Shown piece by piece: positions 24,244 through 36,640 of a stretch of DNA of 64,000 nt. The notes under the pieces were generated by a model. It had not been told where the DNA came from and ran no database searches. It saw nothing but the letters and a program-made list of their open reading frames with translations. The stretch's first letter is position 1. The number at the start of each line of letters is the position of its first letter. Source of the stretch: Cephalopachus bancanus (taxonomy: Eukaryota; Chordata; Mammalia; Primates; Tarsiidae); the NCBI GenBank assembly GCA_027257055.1, contig JAPVLO010000401.1, positions 992,001 to 1,056,000 of the forward strand, read 5' to 3'. The position numbers and the translations under genes are program-made.

Positions 24244-25200
24244 TTGTGTGTTTTTCAGGCCAAGTGCTCCCCCATGTTCTGGGGATAAAGTGTCAATGAA
24301 AACAAGGGTCCAGCCCTCAAGGAACTTACATTCTGTGATGCAGTGTTTTGCAAAGTGTGGTTCCCAAGACCATTAGTATCAGCATGTAGGGGATTGTTAG
24401 AAATGTTAATTCTCTGGTACCAACCCAGACCATATTGAATCTGAAACTCTGGGAGTGGGATTCAGCAATCTGTCTTTTAACAAGCTCTCCAGGTGATTGT
24501 GAAAGTTTCAGAACTGCAAAAGAGATGATAAACTAATGATTAAGCACAAAGAAATGCTAAATATTATAAAGAAAATAAGGAAAAGAAGATAGTATAAAAG
24601 GGTGTGATTTTATGTAGTATGGGAGGGGAGTCCTCTTTGGGATGTTTTTGAGCACAAATGATGTGAGAATGTGTGAGGGAATGCTTTGTAGTAACCTAGG
24701 CTAAAGATTTTAGTGAGTTGAAATATGGTTAGAATTGGGATGTTTCTTGAAGGCAAAATCTCCAGAATTTGCTGTTGAATTAATTGGAAATGTGGTGTGA
24801 GAGTGTGGGATGACCCTATGGCTGTCGATGGTACCCATGGTGTCTGGCAGTAGTTCATGACTGGTGATACTTCGCAGTAAGATGGGAAACGATGGAATGT
24901 GGAAAGGCACAGAAAAGCAGGTTTGGGGAAAAGAGTGACACATTTGATTTCAGAAACTTTGTTTCAAAATCTCATTAGCCATGTCAGAAGCTATACTTAT
25001 GAGTCTGCCATTCAGGGGGAAGGTTGGGGCTGGAAATAATAACTGGGGAATTATTATCATATAAATGATATATAAAGAAATGAGGTAGCCTGAGATTACC
25101 AAAGAAATGAATTTAGAGACAGAAGGAAAGTGATGTGAAGACCAAGTCCTTGGATATACCAACCTTAGGAGGTGGTGGCGTGGGAGATGGTGCCAGGCAA
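24244..25200 (-). mobile_element. L2 LINE, split by MER5A
   Basis: GGTCCAGCCCTCAAGGAACTTACATTCTG precedes the MER5A. GCTAAATATTATAAAGAAAATAAGG, then TACTTATGAGTCTGCCATTCAG and GGGGCTGGAAATAATAACTGG follow it. Together they read as one minus-strand L2 copy. No frame is intact. Confidence 0.6.
24338..24518. mobile_element. MER5A (hAT-Charlie MITE)
   Basis: GTTTTGCAAAGTGTGGTTCCC, TTGTTAGAAATGTTAATTCTC, GAATCTGAAACTCTGGGAGTGGG, CAATCTGTCTTTTAACAAGC and CTCCAGGTGATTGTG match MER5A over nearly full length. Confidence 0.85.
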
Positions 25201-25242
25201 CAGATGGTGAAAATTTTAATGAATGCTAAGTAATATTTTACT

Positions 25243-25259
25243 TTTTTTTTTTTTTTTTT
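25243..25259. repeat. poly(T) tract
   Basis: About 17 T residues followed by GAGATTGG. No adjoining Alu body was found, so it is recorded only as a homopolymer. Confidence 0.8.
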
Positions 25260-25339
25260 GAGATTGGTATGTTGAAATGGCAGTATCCTATCCCAGTCCC
25301 AAGTTTAATGCCTTCCTTGGACTTGCCATTTTTCTGTTT

Positions 25340-25369
25340 GGTACCACAGATCTTGGTACCACAGATCTT
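25340..25369. repeat. perfect 15-bp tandem duplication
   Basis: GGTACCACAGATCTT occurs twice head to tail (25340-25354 and 25355-25369) with no mismatch. Confidence 0.95.
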
Positions 25370-25499
25370 TCTTGACTTTCACAGGGCCTGGGCTTCTTGC
25401 CTTAGGGGGAGATGTTCTACGTTCCTTGTTTATGGGAACCAAACTCTTGGCTCCCTCAACTGTCTGCTGCTCTTAAAACTTAGGGATTGTGCTGGCAGC

Positions 25500-26389
25500 A
25501 TAGAAAATTTTGCTTAGAAAAGAATATTGTCTCACTTGCCATCTTCAGTCTTTTTTTCCTAATTTCCTTTCCTTCTCATGAACTTTCAACAGAAAAACTA
25601 TTTCCTTCACAGAGCTAAAAGAAAAATTAAATCTTTTTTTGCCTTGTTTTGTTTTTAAGTTAATAGTACTTGAATCATTTTGATAATTAACTTATTTAGT
25701 GCTACCTAGACAGATGTCTTTCTTAATGTTGAATTTAAATGTTGATTTTTAGATTTGAATATTCTGAGTTATTGATGAAAACAACAATGAAATTTATAAT
25801 TACTAACTGGGTATATGATTCCTGGGATTTCCTTCAGAAAACAAAATTTCTATGATGTAGGAATGTATCACTTATGGCAAAAATGCTTTTAAAATTTGGA
25901 TTATGAAAGAAAATAATCTGGATGATTCTCTTTATAGAAAATTTTTTTGACTTAAAATTATTTACCAAATTCTATTGGGTATATTTAAAATGTCATTTGA
26001 GTTGCACATAGCTCTTTAGGAAGAGACTTGGTATATATAATAAGGTTATTACTTTATGTGTATGCAGTACTGACATAAGGTGTTTATATATATAATAAAC
26101 TTGTTAAGAAAGGAGTGGCTAAATGACTTACCTAAGGATTCATACCTACTTAGTGGGGAATCAAGTTTTAGGCCAGTTCGCTTGTTGTCATATTCACTTG
26201 TGGAACCATCCATCACTGACCCAGGGGAGTAGCTTTGGAAGGGGGTTGGGAGGAGTCCAATAGAAACATACACTGTGGAATGAGCCTTCATCCATACTCG
26301 TGATACAAAAAATTCTAGTACTACCCACAGTGTTTAGATCTAAGTGACAAGTTTTCATAGCAGTTGTTAGCCTTATTGAGCTCTTCACA
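25500..26389. other. unique AT-rich DNA
   Basis: No named repeat or gene signal. Short minus frames near 26050-26390 are chance frames. Confidence 0.4.
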
Positions 26390-26560
26390 GCCTTATAATT
26401 CTAAAGCTGGAAAGTGTTTAATGATAATCTATTTTCCTTCCTTTTGAATGAGGAAATCACAGCCTAGAGTGGGTCATTACTTGCCAAAGTTTACTTCTTA
26501 GAAGAAAGCGTGGCTCTTCAGTTAGTTTTTTGACTATAACAAAAGGTTGCCAAGATCATG
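26390..26560 (-). mobile_element. MIR fragment
   Basis: TGAATGAGGAAATCACAGCC followed by GGGTCATTACTTGCCAAAG resembles the reverse MIR core. Diverged. Confidence 0.4.
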
Positions 26561-26763
26561 GTGTGTTCACTAAAAAGACGATTAAGTTGATTGTCTAAAT
26601 CTCAAATTCAGTCAGGATGCTGCTTAGGCCAACTTTTAAAATTTGCATGATAGCTAATTTCTTACTTTAAAATTTTAAGTTTTAATATATATCACACATG
26701 AAAGAGTATATATAACATATGTATTAATGCATGCACTTTTTTAATGCTTGAGTCAGTGCCTGT

Positions 26764-27046
26764 TGAGTCAGTCTGTTGCTCAGGCTGGAGTACAGTGACA
26801 CAATCACAGATGAGGCTCACCACAGTCTTGACCATCTGGGCTCAGGCAGTCCTTCCGCCACAGCCTGAGTAGTTGGGACTCCAGGTGTGTGGCACCATGC
26901 CCAGCTAATTTTTAAATTTTTTTATTTTGAGAGATGGGGTCTCGCTATGTCACCTAGGCTGATCTTGAACTTCTGGACTTAAGCAGTTCTCCTGCCGTAG
27001 CCTCCCAAAGTGCTGGGTTTACAGGCATGAACCACTGCGCCCAACA
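26764..27046 (-). mobile_element. old AluJ-like dimer
   Basis: TCTGTTGCTCAGGCTGGAGTACAGTG to AAGTGCTGGGTTTACAGGCATGAACCACTGCGCCC, with the internal TTTTGAGAGATGGGGTCTCGC linker. Its high divergence suits an early Alu insertion. Confidence 0.85.
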
Positions 27047-27259
27047 CATGTGTATATTTTATAAAAAATATATTATTTTAATTATATATAGCTACATATG
27101 TATATATTTAAAATAAGAACAAAAACAAAATATAAAAGGAACACACATGTACCCTACAGCTAAACCTAAGAAATAAACATTCTGTAATCTTGGAAAACCC
27201 TATGCGTCTCTGATCTATTCCCACCCCCTTCCTTGTCCCGCGAGGTAACCTCTGTGAAG

Positions 27260-27430
27260 TACAGTCTTATGGTTAGAAGAGTAGAACTACAACATTGCCT
27301 TGGACTCCTAGGCAAGTTATTAATGTCACTGTACCTCGCTTTCCTCATCTGTATAAAGGGAATAATAATATTAGTGTTGTGAGGACCCAATGAGGTCACT
27401 TATGCAACATGCTTAGGAAATGTATCATGC
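27260..27430 (+). mobile_element. MIR SINE
   Basis: GCAAGTTATTAATGTCACTGTACCTCGCTTTCCTCATCTGTATAAAGGGAATAATAATATTAGTG is a clear MIR core. The following GAGGACCCAATGAGGTC completes it. Confidence 0.7.
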
Positions 27431-28065
27431 AGCCCATTATTTGTTTTCAGTTTTTGTTATCTTCATGTTGAATTTTATATTCAAAGGAAGTGTAATGTTG
27501 CCAACATGATAGACTTTTAAGGACTAAAAGTTGATTTTAGTAATAATGCTGTTTTTTTGTGTGTTAAAATATTTTAGAATGAAAACATCCTGATTTCTCT
27601 TGGGTCTTTTTGATCATCGGTTTTACTTTATTAAAGCACACTTTCAAAACATCCTTCTAAGGTGCTTCAATTGAACTAACATGGAAATTGTTTTGAACAA
27701 AGACCCTTTAACAACAGAGTCACTATTACAAAATATAACACCAGTCACTGTCTATATGATTTAGTCTTAGCAGGATTTTGCTATTCTGCTGCATAACATT
27801 GTTGCAGACTGATTGCATTTGGATACAGTGGTGGGTGGTATTAGAATTTAGCTTTGTAAAATAATACTTTGGTTTCTGAGGGTTTGAGTTTACCACTGAG
27901 TTTACTAATGAGAACTTCTAAGAGTATGAGGTAATAAAGAGTTGAGAGACAAGAGGAGAGCTGACAAATCAGACTTTGAAATGAGAAAATGAGGAACCAA
28001 AAACTGCTATCCTGTACTAAGAACCAAAGAAAATTTCTCACTTGGAGATTTTTTATTTTCTCCAC
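27431..28065. other. unique DNA
   Basis: No repeat or gene signal recognised. Confidence 0.4.
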
Positions 28066-28357
28066 ATTTTTTTTTTTTTGAGTTATAGTCTCACTCTGTT
28101 CCCCAGGCTGGGGTGTAGTGGCATGCTCACTGCCACCCCAGCATCAACCTGCTGGGTTCCAGCGATCCTTCCGCCTCAGCCTTCCCAAATAACTGGAACA
28201 AGTGTGTGCTACCATGCCTGGCTAATTTTTTTATTTACTGTGGAGATGAGGTCTCGCCAAGTTACCTGGGCTGTTCTAGAACCCGTGGGCCAGACAATCG
28301 CCTTACCTCAGCCTCCCAAAGTGCTAGGATTATAGGCATGAGTCACCATACCCCGCT
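28066..28357 (-). mobile_element. older dimeric Alu
   Basis: Poly(T), then GAGTTATAGTCTCACTCTGTTCCCC, ending GAGTCACCATACCCCGCT. More mutated than the copy 340 bp downstream. Confidence 0.88.
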
Positions 28358-28681
28358 GAATATTTATAAAACTGAAAATCAGTAATTGTTTTTCTAAGCA
28401 AAAAAAAATACCTTCAAACACTAGGACTTTGCAAAGTTGGTGAGGCTTTGGATGCTAAGATAAAATTCATTAGTAAGGTATTCTGAAACTTTTAATGCCA
28501 CTTTTCTTTCTCCTGTCAAATTATGCAATGATTATTGTATGAGACCTCTATGGTGCCTGGACAGCACACTTGAGGGTTGGTACATATCTTCACCTTCTTT
28601 ACACATTGGCTTAGATACCCCAAAGATATTTCTTAGCTTCTAGTTGATGCTATTTTTCCCCAATAAAATTATTTTTCTTCC
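28358..28681. other. unique DNA between two Alus
   Basis: No repeat or gene signal recognised. Confidence 0.4.
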
Positions 28682-28695
28682 TACTAATGTTATTT

Positions 28696-28996
28696 ATTTA
28701 TTTATTTTTATTTATTCTTTTGAGTTGGAGTCTCACTCTGTCGCCCAGACTGGAGTGCAGTGGCCACTCCCGGCCACTGCAGCCTCGACCTGCTGGGCTC
28801 CGGCTATCCTTCTGCCTCAGCCTTCCAAGTAGCCAGAATTACAGGCATGCGCTACCACGCCCGGCTGATTTTTTGATTTATTGTAGAGATGAGGTCTCGC
28901 CTGCCCAGGTGGGTCTCGAACCCTCGGGCTCAGGCAATCCACTCACCTCAGCCTCCCAAAGGCGCGGGATTACAGGCTGAGCCACCAAGCCCAGCT
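28696..28996 (-). mobile_element. young dimeric Alu with TSD
   Basis: (TTTA)n tail, GAGTTGGAGTCTCACTCTGTCGCCC, ending GAGCCACCAAGCCCAGCT. TACTAATGTTATTT (28682-28695) and TACTAATGCTATTT (28997-29010) flank it. It belongs to the group with the short deletion in the left arm (CTCGCCTGCCCAGG). Confidence 0.93.
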
Positions 28997-29010
28997 TACT
29001 AATGCTATTT

Positions 29011-29829
29011 TTAAGTTGACTTCTAGTCAGCAACTCTGTAGGCACCTGTCTGTTGACTGTGTATTAATGCACCAGCAATATTTTATTTTTGTTAAGATTG
29101 CATTGTATCTTTTAAAAAAAAACTTATTTGCCTGTGATTAAATTTTTAAGCTGTATCCAGAATTTAAAACCTCACTTGAAAATTTACTTCCTTATCAAAA
29201 TTTTTTAAAGCATCGCAATTAGAGCAAGCCATTATAGTAAAGGGAAGTAATATGGGCATGTATAATGAGACTTCTAAACCTCTAAGCATCTGGAAGCAGA
29301 GACCCATGTTCTGTGAATGCTCTACAAATCTACTTAATGGGTTTGTAACAAGGCATGTGGTATTTGGGATAGGAAAGACTCAGTCCAAGCTATAATCCGT
29401 TCGGTTTTTAAAAACATTTAATGCCACTTACTATAGTGCCTGTCTTAAATTGATTTTTTTAGTTTGCTGAATCTCATTTTATGCCAACATGAGTTTGTAT
29501 TGATAATATGGTATTTGTAAATGATGATGTATCCAAGTCCCTTATTGAAGCAAGCTATGAAACTAATACAGCATCTTCAGGTTTCCAAGCCATTAGGAAA
29601 TACTTTTTTCCTTGTATTTTTTAACATGACGAATACTACAACAGAAACATGATTAAATAACTACTGAACATTTGAGAAGATTAACACATCTCCCCTTTCT
29701 AAATAGATATCCCAGAGAGTTATTAAGCATTTCTGATCTTATAGTTGATGATATTGTGTATACAACCTAATTGTTGCCCCTTTTTCTCTCTTTTTCTTCC
29801 TTAATAACATAAATATTGCTTCTGGTATT
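29011..29829. other. unique AT-rich DNA
   Basis: No named repeat or gene signal seen. Confidence 0.4.
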
Positions 29830-30900
29830 CAGTGAGTATGAAATAAATAGGCTATGAGCTGGATGTGCTGTTTCTTTCCTTTTTCCTCTGTCCTTCCCCC
29901 ACCCCAACCTGCATTTCTTGGCATCGTTCTGCTCTCTGTTTGTTAAAATTCTGACTCTGACGTAAAGGACTCACAGTGAGTGACCCCCGTGGCAAACCTG
30001 TAAAACATTATACAACATGAATAAGAACTTTCTTATTAGATCTGCAGCTGGCTGGGTGCAGACATATGGCAGCAAGGATGTTTTGGAAGAAAGGCATTGC
30101 TTGACAAAGAACCCAGTCTCTTGAATAAAGGTTTACACTGGCAATCCTTGATGTTTATAATACCCAATGCCAGGGGCAAAATTTTCCCCCTATTATATTG
30201 TTATTTTACTGTTTGAACCCCATCATTTTATATGTAGAGGTGGCTAAAATGTAGAAGCAGACATTTTATGTGTGTCTGTATAACTTTAAAAGAGAGAGGG
30301 GAAAAAAAAGCAAAACCCACAAAACTTTCTCAGGCTCTGCCTACCCAGCTGGAAGTAAGTGCTGGATTCTCTGAAGCTCAGACTCAGATTGAAAGTCAGG
30401 GAGTTTGTGAGAATGTACTCCGTGCTTTGAAGCAGGATTTGAAATGATCATCACAGAGTTGCATAGGCTTTGTAATGCCCTGACAAATTTAATAGTTTCT
30501 TTTGGTCATTACTGTTCTTTTTATCAGGGGTAGTAACTAAAAAATTAAGACTGGGAATAATTTGCAATGTAGAAGTTTGTCATGTTGCTTAACCTTTGAT
30601 TTGCTGTTTCATCAGACTTTTCAATGCAGCCCTGCTTTCATTTAATTCCCTTTCTCAAATCTAGCATTATAAAGAACATGGTTGTGTTTTGTGATCTGCA
30701 CACGCTCACTGGTGTTGAATAATATATTGTGAAATGTTCTCATGGTGGCAGTTGAGTAGTTTCCTCCGGAGGGATAATGACACTTTGAATCAGAGGCACA
30801 GGAAGAACAGATAAGTTAAACCTAGTGGCTAGCCAAGGTAAATGAATAAAAGCTTCTACTTCTGCAGAGATTATCTGTCTCCTTTTAGTGTGGATTCTTT
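29830..30900. promoter_or_regulatory. repeat-poor block, possible conserved non-coding element
   Basis: About 1.07 kb has no recognisable mobile element, more balanced composition than its flanks and few simple repeats, between Alu-rich segments. No start site, CpG island or exon is evident. The regulatory role is inference from repeat exclusion only. Confidence 0.25.
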
Positions 30901-31321
30901 GTAACCTAGATGATGTTTATAATGTTAAAAATTTTTGATGTGGCCATTGTCTTACTAGTCTTTGTTACATCTGTTATAAGTTAGTAATGAATTATTGTTA
31001 AATAAAGTATACTCACTGATCATATTTGATGGGATTTTAATTAACATTTTCACTTAATTACTGAGACAACTGAGGCATAGACCAGTACATGAGCTTTCTA
31101 GAGTGTGCACCATGGTGGAAGCAGACTGAGCTGGGATTGTAGCACATGGCAAATAGATGCTCACTGACATTTTTTGTAAGTACTGTGATTTCCAAAAGTG
31201 AATATATATGAATATACTGAGAAGTGCATATTTATGGAAAAGACATAATGTTCACAGGGAATAGATTCTAGTTTTGAGAAAATGAAGAGCATTAGGAAAA
31301 GTGTTAATAAGAATATTTGCT

Positions 31322-31604
31322 AGCCGGGCTCGGTGGCTCAGCCTGTAATCCTGCGCCTTTGGGAGGCTGAGGTGAGTGGATTGCCTGAGCCCGCGGGTTC
31401 AAGACCCACCTGGGCAGCAAGACCTCATCTCTACAGGAAATCAAAAAATCAGCTGGGCGTGGTAGCGCATGCCTGTAATTCCGGCTACTTGGAAGGCTGA
31501 GGCGGAAGGATCGCCGGAGCCCAGCAAGTCGAGATTGCGGTGGCCGGAAGTGGCCACTGCACTCCAGTCTGGGTGACAGAGTGAGACTCCAACTCAAAAA
31601 AAAA
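31322..31604 (+). mobile_element. young dimeric Alu with perfect 13-bp TSD
   Basis: AGCCGGGCTCGGTGGCTCAG start, GAGACTCCAACTC end and A tail. AAGAATATTTGCT is repeated exactly at 31309-31321 and 31605-31617. Pol III A-box region TGGCTCAGCC and B-box GGGTTCAAGACC are present. It carries the deletion form CTGGGCAGCAAGACC. Confidence 0.95.
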
Positions 31605-31619
31605 AAGAATATTTGCTGT

Positions 31620-32058
31620 ACTCTGCATTATGAGGGACTATTTTCCTGGATTTTAGACTTTCATGTGAAAAATTCTTAGACAGGACAGGCATGTTTGTTT
31701 TATTTTGTTGCTTTTATCTATATAATAAGAATGCAAGTCTTAAATATGTTCTAGAATCTTAAAAGTCATGGCTAGACAGGTCTTGGAGCACAACTAACTC
31801 AGGAGTCAAAAATCTCCAAATTATATCTACCAGAAGAATTATATGGTTGAACACTATACACGACTTTTTCAATTAGGCTTTTCTAGAAAGTGCAGAAGGC
31901 AGTACAGCTCTTATCAACAGCTTTTATTCAGTAAGTGCTATCAATACCACGTATCAAGTATATATTTCATTTTGAGAAAGTGAATATTGCTCCATAGTTG
32001 ACTTAGGAGCTCCTTTAGTCTAGCTTCACTATTTTACAGTTGAGAAAGCTAAAATTTA
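31620..32058. other. unique DNA
   Basis: Nothing recognised. Confidence 0.4.
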
Positions 32059-32482
32059 TATGATGAGTTGAATTTTATTCCCCCCAAAAGAATGTCGATA
32101 TTCTACCTCAAAATGTGACCTCAATTTGGAAATAGGGTCTTTAGAGAGGTAATCAAGTTAGACTGATGTCATTGGAATGGGCCTTATTCCAATGTGACTG
32201 GTATCATTATAAATGAGGGAAATTTGGATACAGACACATACTGAGTTAAGATGACCATCTGAAGACAGAGAATTTGAATGAGGCATTCATAAGTCAAGGA
32301 ACCCGAGAAGCCAGAGAGAAGCAAGGAAGAATTCTTCTCTTGCAGGTTTGAGAAAACATGGTCCTGTTGACACTTTAATTTCAGACTTCCACCCTCTAGA
32401 ACTATGAGATAATAAACTACTGTTGTTCTAAGCTACTCATTGTGTTGTACTTTATTAAGGCTTCCCTAGCACACTAATACAG
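32059..32482 (+). mobile_element. MLT1A-like MaLR solo LTR
   Basis: TGATGAGTTGAATTTTATTCCCCC, GAAATAGGGTCTTTAGAGAGG, TTTCAGACTTCCACCCTCTAGAACTATGAGA and CCTAGCACACTAATACAG follow the MLT1 LTR from start to end. Full length, no internal part. Confidence 0.88.
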
Positions 32483-33118
32483 TATAGATATTAATGGCCA
32501 TGGTCTCCTGGAGGATTAACAAGCCAGGCAGTCAAGTCTGGAACTCAGTTTGATTCCTAGTTCAGTGCTCAATGCCTGCCTCTAGAAATTATACTTTTTC
32601 ATTTCTTTTTGAGTAAAGATAAATTCATCATATTCCACAAATTACATTATCATTTTAGTATTGCCCTTTTTTTGTTTTTAGTTATCTTTGTACAAGAATT
32701 GTTTCATTTATAACAAGTTCCTGAAATCTAATAATTACTGGAATAGACTTCATTTATTAAAAACAATACTCAAAATGGGGGAGATAAAAATTTTCATTCT
32801 TTTGACTTCTCACAGTTGATTAATGAAATCTAGAGGACACTATAATTTTTACATCTTTCTTTGCTACTAAAAACACTCAAACTATACCTTATAAACTGTG
32901 CTGTTGTTCATGGTAGTCAAGGAATTAGAGTCCACTAAATTTAACCAGGTTACTACATCTCATGAGCATACCTTTCTCCAGATAGTAGGAATAACACTCA
33001 GAGTATACATTTCATGAGATACATCTAATATGAGTACCAAATAATATAGATTCAAATATAATTTTTTCAGGATTTACTATGGGTCTACATATACATATTA
33101 ATGACTATTTGGTACATT
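32483..33118. other. unique AT-rich DNA
   Basis: No repeat or gene signal recognised. Confidence 0.4.
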
Positions 33119-33214
33119 TTTAAAAAGAGATGGGGTCTCATTGTATTGCCCAGGCTGGACTCAAACTCCTAGGCTGACCCTCTGTCTCAGCCTCCCAAGG
33201 AACTGGAGCTATAG
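33119..33214 (-). mobile_element. Alu-related monomer fragment
   Basis: GAGATGGGGTCTCATTGTATTGCCCAGG, AACTCCTAGGCTGACCC, CTCAGCCTCCCAAGGAACTGG. It covers about 90 bp of one Alu arm and appears old. Confidence 0.7.
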
Positions 33215-33960
33215 AATTGGCACTATGGAAGAATCGTGCTTAATAATATTATTTCCCCCTTTTCAAGTTAAAATTAATTAGTAAATTAAAAAGAGAAATG
33301 CCTCACTAAACTCAACAAATTAACAAAATGGAACAAGGATCAATCAAGTCCTGCCCCAGGCCTTTTGAGCTGTGTTACATTAATTGGAATAATGCTGCAT
33401 TCATTTGGTAAAAATTAACCATGTTTTAAATACCTCCATGCAATTTAGGTCTGACTGTGTTTAATTAAAACCTTATAGTAAGTTCAAACTTGGATTCTGA
33501 GAATGAAGAGATTTGTTATTGTCTGGTTCAGGTTTCAGCCAAGACAAGCACTCTTCCTTATGTTAATCCAGAGGTCTGCACCTTTGAAATGTCATCTAAA
33601 ACTAGGCTGCTTGAAGCTTTCAGAGGCTAATAGTGTTCTCCTTAATAGAATATATTTCTGATACCTACACAACTTTCCTCTTAGTTTCATCCTATAAGAC
33701 CAGCTTCTATTTATTTTGATATCTTTAAAAAAATGCTCCATTGTTCTACTAACCTCAGCAAAAGCAGTTACCCTTGTGTTAAAACAAACAAACAAACAAA
33801 CAAACAGCAACAACAAAAATCCTGCATCTAGGTAGACATCTTTCCCATATTTGTTCTTGTAGGATAGATTAGAACACATTATGAGCTGCGATCCCTTTTA
33901 TTCCATCCCTACTGGGCAAAATAATGTTTATTTTCTGTGAAGAGGAATAATCTTAAGGAT
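33215..33960. other. unique DNA with a (CAAA)n microsatellite
   Basis: AAAC units repeat at about 33782-33807. No gene signal. Confidence 0.5.
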
Positions 33961-33975
33961 AATTCTGTATTTCTT

Positions 33976-34262
33976 TTTTTTTTTTTTTTAAGTTGGAGTC
34001 TCATTCTGTTGCCCAGACTGGAGTGCAGTGGCCGCTCCCGGCCACCGCAGCCTCGACCTGCTGGGCTCCGGCGATCCTTCCGCCTCAGCCTTCCAAGTAG
34101 CCGGAATTACAGGCATGCACTACCATGCCCGGCTGATTTTTTGATTTATTGTAGAGATGAGGTCTCGCTGCCCAGGCGGGTCTCGAACCCGCGGGCTCAG
34201 GCAATTCACTCACCTCAGCCTCCCAAAGGCGCGGGATTACAGGCTGAGCCACCGAGCCCGGC
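33976..34262 (-). mobile_element. young dimeric Alu with perfect 15-bp TSD
   Basis: Poly(T), GTTGGAGTCTCATTCTGTTGCCC, ending GAGCCACCGAGCCCGGC. AATTCTGTATTTCTT is repeated at 33961-33975 and 34263-34277. Deletion form CTCGCTGCCCAGG. An open frame of about 120 codons on the + strand is just translated antisense Alu. Confidence 0.95.
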
Positions 34263-34663
34263 AATTCTGTATTTCTTATGCCTGACTTCAAATTTATAAA
34301 ATGTATAGTTAAAGTTTTAAAAATTGTTTCACAATTTAAGTAGATTTCTTCTACACACAATCTTTATGTTAGATAAGAAAGCACTTTTCCTTTTGTTCTT
34401 TCATTTGCCCTATCATAAAGACCCTGCTAGTTCCATGAACTGGTAGTGCTTCCATAGTTCTTAGAAGCAGAAGCTCAGAGGAGTAAAATGAATTTCTGAA
34501 GTTTGCTTACATAGGAGAACAGAGACTTAAACCTTAATGTCAAATGTATTTTGTTGGGGGAAAAATGTACTGTAACTAATTCTTCGAATTTGGGGGAATA
34601 TAGCTTCACTAAAGAGTTACAGTGTTAATTAAGAGATTGGAAAATTATTAAATAATGATATTG

Positions 34664-34802
<139 letters not shown>

Positions 34803-35754
34803 AATACATATACAATACTACTATTTTGATCAAGCTAGTACTTTCTAAGATACCTAAGAAGTTAATTGCCTACTCTGAAAGACTATTATCAGAAGATTTG
34901 TTTTACATTGAAAATCTGGAGTGATTTTTAAATTGTTTATTTCATCTCTTAGGATTTTATTTTTACTTTAGAAACTTTGAAATAAGAATGTATCTTATGT
35001 CACTCATGCAAGTCTAATAAATCTGTTTTCTGTGGTTGCTAAATAGATAGATGTATACTGTTAAGTTTCAACCCCTGCCCTCAGAGAGAAAGTGGCAAAC
35101 AGCAAAATATGAAACAAATATATTGTAAGCTTTAAGAAACTTTATTTTTAATAAGTTGATGTTCATGTACTAGCATATTCTCCAGATGGAAAGTAATTAC
35201 AAAAGAAAGTATAAAGAGCCATAAGTAAAAGTAGTACTAGACAAAAATCTATGTTATAAAGATTTATGCATTAGACATTTGTCGCATTCTTATTTAACAT
35301 GGAATAATTTGTGGGTACACTAGATAGATATTTGAAATTCTTTTGTAATTTGTTTTTGAAATTATTTTAAATCCCCATAATCATCAGTATTTATTAGGAG
35401 CTTACTAGGGCTGTTTTATGTATAAAAAGAGTCAGAGAAGGTCTCTGGTTTCTTAAGTTTACAAATGAAGACTAACAGCACTGATGTGGTTAAACCTGAC
35501 AGGCAAATGACTAGCATTCAATGTGAATATATCAGCAATACTGACATGAGAAACAAACATTTGGGTTAAGCAGGCACATTTATGTCAGGTTTTTTGTGTA
35601 TTTTTTTAATGGAAACTTAACTCAATCAGAATATACTAAGGGTCTTGTGCTATATTGAGAAAACTTCTAAACATAATACAACTATGATATTAACAATATA
35701 TCAGATCTCAAGCTGTACCACTTGACATTTCGGTGTTTTTGTAATAGCTGATTT
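34803..35754. other. unique AT-rich DNA
   Basis: AACCCCTGCCCTCAGAGAGAAAG near 35070 may be an L2 scrap. Nothing else recognised. Confidence 0.4.
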
Positions 35755-35890
35755 AACTAATTTATTAGTTCTGAAGTACCTACTGGGTGCTGGACATAGT
35801 GCCAGGTAAAGTGAATGGAAGCTAAAACTGCCATCAAGGAGTTTGCGTGTTTTTAGATAGATATTTATAGTGCTGTATGAAAAGTACACA
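35755..35890 (-). mobile_element. L2 3'-end fragment
   Basis: GTACCTACTGGGTGCTGGACATAGTGCC and GCCATCAAGGAGTTTGCGTG match the reverse L2 tail. Confidence 0.5.
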
Positions 35891-35974
35891 AATTATGAGT
35901 AATATTTTCCTCTTTCTGAGACTGCCCTTATTCATCTTCTTTAAGTAAATAAAATTCCATTCCAGGAATGTCTC

Positions 35975-36640
35975 CCAGTCTCTCCCATCTCTTCTATTCC
36001 TGTTGTCGCTGCCTTACACAGGTCCTCCTTATCTCTTGCTCTCTTGCCTGGATTATATAGAACTGTTTCAAAACAGGTCTTTTGGTTCGTAGGCTCCCAC
36101 TTTCATCAGACTCCATAGATTTCTTAGACTGTGTCTTTCTTCTAAAATACAAATCTGAACAAAACAGTGACTGCCTTAACCTCCAAATTTTTAAGTTCCT
36201 AGCTTGACATATTAGGGCCTTCATACATTCAGAATTTTCTACCCCTGTTTTTAGTACATCCTAAGTACAGTTCTTCAGTGAACTTGTAGTCTTTTTCTGA
36301 GCAAATTATTCGTGTATTTTCACATTCTGAGCATTTGCCAATGGTGTTTTCTTCACCTGGCATGATCCTCCAACCACCCTCCCAACCCTCTCCATTTCTT
36401 TCTGATAAATCTTCTTTAGCCTTCAAACCACACATCAAATGGTTTATGTAGTCTTTCCTATAACTAAGGAACAGATATTTTAAGGTTTATAATATTATAT
36501 TGTAATTCTTTATTTACATGTTTTGTTTCCTTCTAGAGAATGAGAGCTCCTTCTATATGGAATCTCACGTGCTTTCATCTCTCTCACCTAGCCTATGTCT
36601 GGCAGGTAGTAAGTGCTCAATGACTACTGAATTAGTGAAT
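35975..36640 (+). mobile_element. L2 LINE, 3' portion
   Basis: It ends in GAGAATGAGAGCTCCTTCTATATGG..CCTATGTCTGGCAGGTAGTAAGTGCTCAATGACTACTGAATTAGTGAATG, the L2 terminus. Upstream CACACATCAAATGG..AGTCTTTCC fits the same element. Earlier part diverged. Confidence 0.65.

Noticed and set aside
33937..34299. 120-codon + frame and similar frames at 5.1, 28.7, 31.3 and 16.6 kb
   Set aside because: All are the usual long open frames of antisense Alu, with the same repeated peptide pattern.
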